Positions 37,735 to 45,055 of a DNA stretch of 64,000 nucleotides are shown here, piece after piece; positions within the stretch are counted from its first letter, which is position 1; every line of letters starts with the position of its first letter. Both the position numbers and the translations under genes were made by a program. Origin of the DNA: Pyxidicoccus parkwaysis (GTDB lineage: Bacteria > Myxococcota > Myxococcia > Myxococcales > Myxococcaceae); contig NZ_CP071090.1 in assembly GCF_017301735.1 (NCBI RefSeq), forward strand, positions 9,724,001 through 9,788,000, given 5' to 3'. Under the pieces are notes generated by a model that had not been told where the DNA came from, did no database searches, and saw only the letters and a list, made by a program, of their open reading frames with translations.

Positions 37735-39387
37735 TCACGGCCCGACGGGCACGGGGATCAGCCCCAGGCCCGTCACCGTCAGGTCGTTCATGACAGGCTG
37801 GCCCCAGAAGCTCTCGTAGGTCCCGTTGATGTAGCGCGTGGGGAGCTTGGAGAAGGACACCACCATGTTGAGCGAGGTAAAGCTCAGGCTCGAAACGGAG
37901 TTGACGCCGGAGAAGGTGAAGTACCACCGCGTGGTGTAACCCGACTCTTTGATCTGGAACACCGGCGTCTCTGCCGGAACGCGCGTCTGGATGGGGGCCG
38001 TCGGTTCGGCTGGGAGCAGCTCGAAGCCGATGGGGTTGCCCACCTCGCCCGGATAGTCGCCCACGACACCCGCCGTGGGACCACCGATGTCGAAGTTCAC
38101 GTGCGCGTAGACGTTCCCACTCGCGAACGTACGGGAGATGGGGTAGCTGAAGTTGATGTAGACCGTCTCGCCGCTGTTCAACTGGGTCGGCGTGGCAGTC
38201 GAGGTCTCCTGGTAGCGCGCATCCGTGATGGTCACCGTCCTCGCGGAGTTCGGCTCACCCGCGAAGAAGTACCCCGTACGCGTGAGGATGCTCCCACCCT
38301 CGGCGGACACGGCGCGCACGTCCAGATTGTACTCCTTGCCCTCCTGCAGCGCGACGGCCGGAGTGATGGTGGCGCTGTAGCCGCCATTGGTCACCGTGGC
38401 GTTGACCGTCAGCGACTCGCGCGCGTACTCATCCGTCATGCGCACCAGCAGCGAACCTGTCTGAACCGGCTGGTTGAAGAACAGGTAGATGGGCTCGCCC
38501 GGGCGCACCATGTTGCGCAGCGGGTCGAAGTCGGTGGCGCCCTGCAGACTTGCCACGTTGCTGCTCTGGATGTTCAGCGTGTTGCTCGTCGGCCGCGCGA
38601 AGGGCAGGTTGATGATGCGGATGGTGCTGTTCTCCACCACCGCCGCACCCGAGTAGCTGTTCACATAGCCACCGGTCTCCGGGACGCCGTTGTTGTCGGA
38701 GTCCATCGGCGAGACCCACAGCTTGTACTGGCCGTTGCCGTTCGCCAGCCGCGCCATCTCCGGCGCGCTGGGAACGCCCGTGAACACCAGGGCGCCCTGC
38801 TCGTTGGAGGTCGCCTCGACCACCACCGTGCTCACCACCTGCGCCGTGTTCTCGTAGTTGGACAGGATGATGGAGCCCGCCGGCGTGGCCTCGAGCGTCG
38901 CCTTCACGCCCGCCGCCGGACGGCCCTGCGGCGTCACCAGCAGGAAGTTCAGTGTGCCGTCCAGCTTCGCCAGGGTGATGGGACCGAAGCTCGCGTTGCC
39001 GTTGTTGATGGGAACGTTGCCCGCCGACGAGGGTACCGTCGAGCTGGCGCGCAACGTGGCATAGCCCTGCTTCGTGAAGGTCAGCAGCACCTGCGCGCCG
39101 GCCGGCACATCCGTGAACTCGAAGTTGCCCTCGGCGTCCGTCTTGACCTCCACCGGATCCGCGGAGCTGCCGATGGTCATCTTCACCGAAGCCTCACCCA
39201 GCGGCTTCAGGTCCGTCCCCAGCACCTGGCCCGACACCGTGCCCTTCGGCGTCGCCGGAGTGACCACCGTCACCGAGTCCGGCGCTCGCACGCCGTCCGC
39301 GATGCCGTCGCCGTTCTCGTCCTTGAGATCTTCGCCACAGCCCAGCGCCAGGAACGGCACAACGGCAAAAACCAGATGCTTCTTCAT
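37735..39387 (-). CDS. Lipoprotein with carboxypeptidase-regulatory-like domains
   Basis: The 550-aa product has a lipobox (FLALGC) followed at once by DLKDENGDGIADG, a calcium-binding-like loop. A carboxypeptidase-regulatory-like beta domain comes next (GTVSGQVLGTDLKPLGEASV, NFEFTDVPAGAQVLLTFTKQGY). A second module holds SDNNGVPETGGYV, another Asp-rich loop. The remainder is beta-rich with Ig-like strands and no catalytic motif. AAGGTG precedes tandem ATGs at 39390 and 39387; I chose the second for spacing. It is divergent from the HIT gene and ends in a strong terminator, so it is a single-gene unit. Cell-surface location is expected; role unknown. Confidence 0.75.
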   Translation of the reverse strand: MKKHLVFAVVPFLALGCGEDLKDENGDGIADGVRAPDSVTVVTPATPKGTVSGQVLGTDLKPLGEASVKMTIGSSADPVEVKTDAEGNFEFTDVPAGAQVLLTFTKQGYATLRASSTVPSSAGNVPINNGNASFGPITLAKLDGTLNFLLVTPQGRPAAGVKATLEATPAGSIILSNYENTAQVVSTVVVEATSNEQGALVFTGVPSAPEMARLANGNGQYKLWVSPMDSDNNGVPETGGYVNSYSGAAVVENSTIRIINLPFARPTSNTLNIQSSNVASLQGATDFDPLRNMVRPGEPIYLFFNQPVQTGSLLVRMTDEYARESLTVNATVTNGGYSATITPAVALQEGKEYNLDVRAVSAEGGSILTRTGYFFAGEPNSARTVTITDARYQETSTATPTQLNSGETVYINFSYPISRTFASGNVYAHVNFDIGGPTAGVVGDYPGEVGNPIGFELLPAEPTAPIQTRVPAETPVFQIKESGYTTRWYFTFSGVNSVSSLSFTSLNMVVSFSKLPTRYINGTYESFWGQPVMNDLTVTGLGLIPVPVGP

Positions 39388-39648
39388 CATCCCCACCTTT
39401 AACTGAAGGAATTTCCCCAATATCGACGCCCCAACACATGGAAGGGCGTGGAGCGGACACTCTCCGACCCGAGCCCGTCCCGTCAAGACGGGGGTCCACG
39501 TACTCCCGTACGCTTCCCTCACCCCGGGAGGATCGCTCCACTCCGGATCAGCGCAGGCGCCTCTCTCCCAAGAATCCGAGAGAGGTCCGCGCCGACCCAT
39601 GCCTCTCCAAGCCTGCCTGCCGCTCCCGACTGGCTGTACGGTGCGGGC

Positions 39649-40092
39649 ATGTCGGACGTGAACAATCCGTGCCTCGGCTGCGCCATCGTGCGCGGGGAGA
39701 CCCGGCCGGTGGGTGGAGTCCTCGCCCGGGCTCCGGGACTGGTGCTGCATGGCGTGGCGTCGCCCAGCCCCGTCCCGGGCTGGGTGGTCATCTCCAGTGA
39801 GCGGCACGTGCGCGCCTGGTACGACCTGGATGACGCCGCCGCTGGCGAGCTCGGCCCCTTCGCCGCGCGGGTCATGCGGGCCCAGCGGGAGGTGCTCGGC
39901 GCGGAGCACGTGTATGCCTTCGCCATCGGCGACGTGCTGCGGCACTTCCACCTGCACCTGGTGCCCCGCTTCGCCCAGACGCCCCAGCGCTTGTGGGGGC
40001 GCGCCGTCTTCGACGCACCCGCCGCGGACCATCGTCCAGCAGAGGAAATGGAAGCAGCCGCCCGCTCGCTCTCCACCGCGCTGGCGCGCTGA
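39649..40092 (+). CDS. HIT family hydrolase-like protein
   Basis: The 147-aa protein has a Zn-knuckle-like CLGC near the N-terminus and the histidine triad HFHLHLVP near residue 107, as in HIT nucleotide hydrolases and transferases. The upstream beta strands (GWVVISSERHVRAWYDL) fit the fold. The substrate class cannot be decided; dinucleoside polyphosphates or AMP-linked compounds are usual. It lies 81 bases before the large helicase gene on the same strand and may be transcribed with it. Confidence 0.82.
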   Translation: MSDVNNPCLGCAIVRGETRPVGGVLARAPGLVLHGVASPSPVPGWVVISSERHVRAWYDLDDAAAGELGPFAARVMRAQREVLGAEHVYAFAIGDVLRHFHLHLVPRFAQTPQRLWGRAVFDAPAADHRPAEEMEAAARSLSTALAR

Positions 40093-40173
40093 TCGCGTGG
40101 TAGACCACGGGCCTCCCTCCCGTCGAGAGGTGTCGCCCTGCCCGCCGAGTCTCGCAACCGCGTCCTGGAGAAG

Positions 40174-43100
40174 ATGCTGGAGCGGCTCTATGCCGCGCTC
40201 GCGTCCGGACCGAGCCTCAACTGCCGCCCCCACAACAGCCGCCAGCGCGTGGACCTCGCCACGCTGAGCAAGCTCGATGGCACCGCGCCGCATGCCGTGC
40301 TCGCCGCCCTGCTGGGCGACAAGGCCTCGGTCAAGCTCGCGGTGAAGCCTCCTCCTCCAGGCTCGGGCTCGGACAAGACGCCGCCCATCAAGGCTCGGAG
40401 CTCGCGCTCGAGTCGTGTAGCCATGGCCGCCACCAGGGGTGAAGCGGACGGCGAGGCCGCGTCCTCCATGGAGCAGGCCCGGAGCAACTCGACCGAGGGT
40501 GCCTCCATTCCGTCGAACCCAGGTGCCGCGAAGCTCCGCAGTGAAACCAGCGCCTCGTCAGGCGCCCCTCCCTCTCTATCAGCTCCGCCCATCGAGAAGC
40601 TGCAGAGCGACTCGCTCGAGGATGCCTCCTCGCCGTCGAGCCTCCGTGTCGCGAAGATGCGGAGGGATTCCAACGCCTCGACGGACGACGGCCCCACTCC
40701 GACAACTCCTCCTGTCGCGAAGACGCGGAGTGCCTCGGCCGAAGATGCCTCCCCTCCGTCGAGCCTCCGTGTCGCGAAGATGCAGAGCGCGCAAGTTGCC
40801 GCTTCCACGGCGACAGACCTGGACGAGACCGAAGCCGACGACACCGACGCCCCCACTCGCGCTGAGGAGGAACAGCAGGCGCTGCTTCGCAAGCTGGCCA
40901 CCATCGTCGAGGACGCTCGCACCTTCGAGCAGGACACCGGCGCGCACGTGCTCCACGTGGGCTTCCCCCTCCTGCACCTGCCCCCGGGCGCGAAGGACAA
41001 GCGCGGCTTCGGTACCCGGCGTGTCCTCGCGCCCATCGCCTTCATCCCCGTGCGCCTCACCGTGAAGAAGGGCCGCACGCTCTCGGTGGAGCTCGAAGGC
41101 GCCGAGGAGGGCGTGGACCGCGTCGCTCCCAACACCGCCCTGCTCGCCTGGGTGGAACAGCAGACCGGCCAGCGCTTCGGCGAGCTCTTCGCCGATGAAG
41201 AAGGCACCGACCCGTGGCGCGAGCTCAACGAGCTCGTCGCCGCCGTGGCCAAGGCGCTCGACCTGCCCGCTCCCTCCCCCTTCTCCGCCACCACGCCGCT
41301 GTCCTCCGTGCCCCGCTCGGATGAGGACGGTGACGCGAAGCCCTCCATCTTCCCCAGCGCCGTGCTCGGCCTGTACCCGCTGTCCAACCAGAGCCTCGTG
41401 GATGACATGCGCTCGCTCGTGGACGGCGAGCCCATCTCCGGGCCGCTGGAGAGCTTCCTCCGCGTGGACGTGTCGCTCGGTGCACCCTCGGGCCACGGCG
41501 GCGGAGAGCCCAACCTCGAAGGCCTCAAGCGCGCGGACGAGGAGCGGCTCGTCACCGTCGCCGACCCGTGCCAGGCCCGCGCCGTGCGGCTGGCTCGCAG
41601 CAGCCGGGGGCTCGTCGTGCACGGACCTCCGGGCACCGGCAAGTCGCAGACCATCGCCAACGCCATCGGCGACCACCTGTCTCGCGGCGAGCGCGTGCTC
41701 CTCGTCTGTGACAAGCGCACCGCGCTGGACGTGGTGAAGCACCGGCTGGACCACCTCGGCCTCGGCAACCTGTGCGCCGTCGTCCACGACGCACAGCGAG
41801 ACCAACGCGACCTCTACATGGGCATCCGCGAGCAGCTCGACTCGCTGCCCGACACGCGCACGAACACAGTCGCGGCCACCGAGCTGTCCCGCGTGAATGC
41901 GGAGCTGCAGTCCCTCCACGACGAACTGGCCTCCGCCGACCGCGCCCTCTCCGAGCGCCCCGCCGGTGGCACCGCCCCCTCCTTCCACGAGCTGGTGGGC
42001 CAGTGGTTCGGACTGGAGTCCTCCGAGGCTCTCGCTCCCACCGCGTCCAGCCTCGCCGCCGCGCGGCTCGCGGACGTGTCTCCTCGCGAGCGCGAAGTGC
42101 GCGAGGTCCTGGAGCGCGGCGTCCGCGAGGGCTACCCCGACAACCCCTGGCGCGACTCGCTCGGCGTCGACCTGGCCACGTACCTCGGACAGCCGGTGGC
42201 CACGTACCGCGAGCGCCTCGACTCCGTGGCGCAGGCCGCTCGTGACGCGGATGCGGCGGCGTCTCCGGATGTGCCCGCCTTTGGCGCGGACCCTCGGGCG
42301 GAGGGCGCGGCGCGCGCGGCCTTCGCGGAGAAGCTGGCGCCCCTGCTGGAGACGACCCACCCGGACGTGCTCGCCCGCTGGGGCTCTGCGTCACCCGACT
42401 CCGTGCGCGCCGCGAAGGCCCAGCTCGACGGACTCGCTCCGCAGACGCAGGTGCTCTCCGAAGGGCCGCTGGACACGGAACTGGCGCTGGTGCACCGCGA
42501 GCAACCGCAGGCCCTCGGTGCGCTGTCCCTGGCACTGGCCGCGCTGGGCACGTACCTGGACATCGCTCGCAAGTGGTACGCGTTCTTCTACTTCGCTCGC
42601 AGGGCCGGCGCTCGGAAGGTGCTCCAGCAGTTCGGCCTGTCCCTGGGCATCGCCGCCGCAGAGCGCGTCAATCGCTTCCTCGCCGGCGCTCGCGCCCGGA
42701 TACTGCTCACCGAGTACCACCGCACCACGCTCGCTCCCGGCTCCACCGAGTCGCTCACCGACGAAGCCCTCTCACGCAGCCTGCGCGCACACTCTGCCCT
42801 CTTCGCGCTGCTCGGTGAGCTGGACGGTGAGCCCCTGCTGGCCTCGTGCCGGGACGCGGTGCGCACGGCGCTCGTGAGTGGTGACGGTGCTCGCGTGGCC
42901 CTGCTCTCCGGGCTCCGCCAGTCCGCTGCCCGAGGTGAGACTGTGGCCCGGCTGGAGGCGCGCCTCGCGGAGACGAGCGTGTTCTCCACCGCGTGGCTCC
43001 AGGCGCGCTCTCGCGAGCTGCGCGGCGGTGCGAAGCTCTCCCCGCTCGTCTCCGCCCTCCAGGCGCGACTATCCACGGTGGAGGGACTGCTGCGCATGCG

Positions 43101-44964
43101 CGCGCTGCTGTCCGGCATGCCTTCCGCGCTCGAGGCCGCCGTCGAGGGACTGGCTCGCAAGGGCGCAGACTCGGAGGACGGCTGGCGCGCGGTGCTGAAG
43201 GCGACGCTGGCCGCCGAGGTGTCCTCGCGGCTTCGCGAGGACCCGGCGCTCCAGCACATCGACGCGGACCGCGTGCAGACCACCCATGCCCGCTACCGGG
43301 CGCTGGAGGAGAAGAAGCGCGGCCTCGTGCGCGACGCCCTCATCCACCGGTGGACGCAGCGCCAGCGCGAGCGGCTGCTCGCGGGCACCGGCGGCCGGCT
43401 CAACAGCCAGGGCGCGGAGCTGCGCCGCCGCCTCATGCTGCGCGGCGAGCGCGCCATGCGCGTGCGCCAGGTCATCTCCACGGGCCAGGGACTCGAAGGC
43501 GGAGACCCGCTCTTCGACGTGCGCCCCGTGTGGATGGCCAGCCCGCAGACGGTGGCGCAAATCTTCCCGCGCCGCCCCATCTTCGACGTCGTCATCTTCG
43601 ACGAGTCCTCGCAGTGCCGGTTGGAAGAAGCCCTGCCCGTGCTCACCCGCGCGAAGCGGGTGGTCATCGCCGGAGACCCGAAGCAGCTCCCGCCCACCCG
43701 CTTCTTCGAGTCCGCCGTGGTGCAGAGCCAGGAGCAGGAGGCTGAAACCGAGCAGGGCCTCTTCGAGGAGCAGCAGTCCGAGGTGGAGGACCTCCTCACC
43801 GCCGCGCTCAACCTGGACATCGACCAGTGCTACCTCGACGTCCACTACCGCTCGCAGAACTCGGACCTCATCGCCTTCAGCAACGAGCACTTCTACGACA
43901 AGCGGCTCCAGGCCATTCCCGCGCACCCGTCCCACCGCGCGCCGCACGCCCCGCTGCGCCTGCTGCCCGTGGCCGGCACCTACGAGAAGCGCGTCAACCG
44001 CGACGAAGCCCGTGCCGTGGGCACGCTCGTGAAGGAGCTGCTCGCGCGGCCCGAGCCTCCGTCCATCGGCATCGCCTGCTTCAACCTCACGCAGCGCGAC
44101 GCCATCACCGACGTGCTCGATGAGATGGCCGCCGAGGACGCCACCTTCGCCGCCCGGCTGACAGCCGCGCGCACACGACAGGGCGCGGGCTCCTTCGAGG
44201 GCCTCTTCGTGAAGAACCTGGAGAACGTCCAGGGCGACGAGCGAGACCACCTCATCATCAGCACCACCTACGGCCCGGACCGGCAGGGCCGCTTCTACCG
44301 GCGCTTTGGCCCGCTGGGCAGCTCGGGCGGAGGCAGGCGCCTCAACGTGCTCGTCACCCGCGCCCGGCAGCAGGTGCACCTCGTCACGTCCATTCCGCGC
44401 GAGCACTACATGTCCGTGCCCCCGGTGGAGAAGGGCCGGCAGCCCAATGGCGGCTGGCTGCTCTTCGCCTACCTCCGGTTCGCGGAAGGCCTCATGGCGG
44501 ACTACGCCCGCGACGACGCCGCGGCCCGGGCCGGCCCGGACGCCCCCGTGGCCCGGGAGCCCGTGGTGCACGAGACGGAGACAGAGGCGGGCTCCTCCTT
44601 CGCCCTCGCGCTGGCCGGACACCTGGCGCGGCGGCACCGCGTCTCGTCCGACGTGCACTGGGGCAACGACGGCTTCTGCGTGGACCTGGCGCTGCACCAC
44701 CCCACCGTCCCCGGCGACGTCACCGTGGGCGTGCTGTGCGACGGCACCCGCTACCCCAAGGCCGCCGACCGCGTGGAGTGGGACTTGTTCCGCACCGGCG
44801 TGCTGGAGGGCCAGGGCTGGAAGCTGGTGCGCCTGTGGACGCCGCACTTCTTCCACGACCCCGAGGGCGCCACCACGCGCGTGCTCCAGTCCGCGGGAGA
44901 CAAGCTCATGCGCGAGCCGGCGACGGCCCAGGCCTCGGGCTCCGCGCGGTCCGTGGTGCACTGA
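40174..44964 (+). CDS. SF1 helicase with C-terminal restriction-endonuclease-like domain
   Basis: This 1596-aa protein is an SF1 (UPF1/Dna2-like) helicase. Motifs: HGPPGTGKSQT near residue 483, VVIFDESSQC near 1142, AGDPKQLPPT, LDVHYRSQN, VQGDERDHLIIS and LNVLVTRAR. A 300-residue helical insertion separates motif I from motif II. The last 120 residues (GNDGFCVDLAL, VGVLCDGTRYPKAADRVEWD, GWKLVRLWTPHFF) have the pattern of the MTES_1575-type REase fold found fused to such helicases. The N-terminal 60 residues match the conserved start of this group; residues 70-230 are a Ser/Pro/Ala-rich insertion with internal repeats. GGAG precedes the ATG by five bases. Proteins of this type are predicted conflict (defence) effectors; the role here is inference. 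Confidence 0.85.
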   Translation: MLERLYAALASGPSLNCRPHNSRQRVDLATLSKLDGTAPHAVLAALLGDKASVKLAVKPPPPGSGSDKTPPIKARSSRSSRVAMAATRGEADGEAASSMEQARSNSTEGASIPSNPGAAKLRSETSASSGAPPSLSAPPIEKLQSDSLEDASSPSSLRVAKMRRDSNASTDDGPTPTTPPVAKTRSASAEDASPPSSLRVAKMQSAQVAASTATDLDETEADDTDAPTRAEEEQQALLRKLATIVEDARTFEQDTGAHVLHVGFPLLHLPPGAKDKRGFGTRRVLAPIAFIPVRLTVKKGRTLSVELEGAEEGVDRVAPNTALLAWVEQQTGQRFGELFADEEGTDPWRELNELVAAVAKALDLPAPSPFSATTPLSSVPRSDEDGDAKPSIFPSAVLGLYPLSNQSLVDDMRSLVDGEPISGPLESFLRVDVSLGAPSGHGGGEPNLEGLKRADEERLVTVADPCQARAVRLARSSRGLVVHGPPGTGKSQTIANAIGDHLSRGERVLLVCDKRTALDVVKHRLDHLGLGNLCAVVHDAQRDQRDLYMGIREQLDSLPDTRTNTVAATELSRVNAELQSLHDELASADRALSERPAGGTAPSFHELVGQWFGLESSEALAPTASSLAAARLADVSPREREVREVLERGVREGYPDNPWRDSLGVDLATYLGQPVATYRERLDSVAQAARDADAAASPDVPAFGADPRAEGAARAAFAEKLAPLLETTHPDVLARWGSASPDSVRAAKAQLDGLAPQTQVLSEGPLDTELALVHREQPQALGALSLALAALGTYLDIARKWYAFFYFARRAGARKVLQQFGLSLGIAAAERVNRFLAGARARILLTEYHRTTLAPGSTESLTDEALSRSLRAHSALFALLGELDGEPLLASCRDAVRTALVSGDGARVALLSGLRQSAARGETVARLEARLAETSVFSTAWLQARSRELRGGAKLSPLVSALQARLSTVEGLLRMRALLSGMPSALEAAVEGLARKGADSEDGWRAVLKATLAAEVSSRLREDPALQHIDADRVQTTHARYRALEEKKRGLVRDALIHRWTQRQRERLLAGTGGRLNSQGAELRRRLMLRGERAMRVRQVISTGQGLEGGDPLFDVRPVWMASPQTVAQIFPRRPIFDVVIFDESSQCRLEEALPVLTRAKRVVIAGDPKQLPPTRFFESAVVQSQEQEAETEQGLFEEQQSEVEDLLTAALNLDIDQCYLDVHYRSQNSDLIAFSNEHFYDKRLQAIPAHPSHRAPHAPLRLLPVAGTYEKRVNRDEARAVGTLVKELLARPEPPSIGIACFNLTQRDAITDVLDEMAAEDATFAARLTAARTRQGAGSFEGLFVKNLENVQGDERDHLIISTTYGPDRQGRFYRRFGPLGSSGGGRRLNVLVTRARQQVHLVTSIPREHYMSVPPVEKGRQPNGGWLLFAYLRFAEGLMADYARDDAAARAGPDAPVAREPVVHETETEAGSSFALALAGHLARRHRVSSDVHWGNDGFCVDLALHHPTVPGDVTVGVLCDGTRYPKAADRVEWDLFRTGVLEGQGWKLVRLWTPHFFHDPEGATTRVLQSAGDKLMREPATAQASGSARSVVH
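40500..40790. repeat. Internal repeats in the helicase N-terminal insertion
   Basis: Imperfect in-frame units encode variations of EDASxPSSLRVAKM: residues near 150, 193 and a more diverged copy at 110. The two best copies, around 40613-40670 and 40739-40796, are nearly identical over about 50 bases. They make a flexible, charged Ser/Pro spacer between the N-terminal conserved segment and the helicase core. Confidence 0.6.
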
Positions 44965-45055
44965 GGACAGAAGCCCGAGTCATGGCATCCAGGCAGCCAG
45001 ACGGCTGCCCCCCATGGACCTCCCCTCCCGGAGAGGGAAGAATGGCCGCCGCGCC

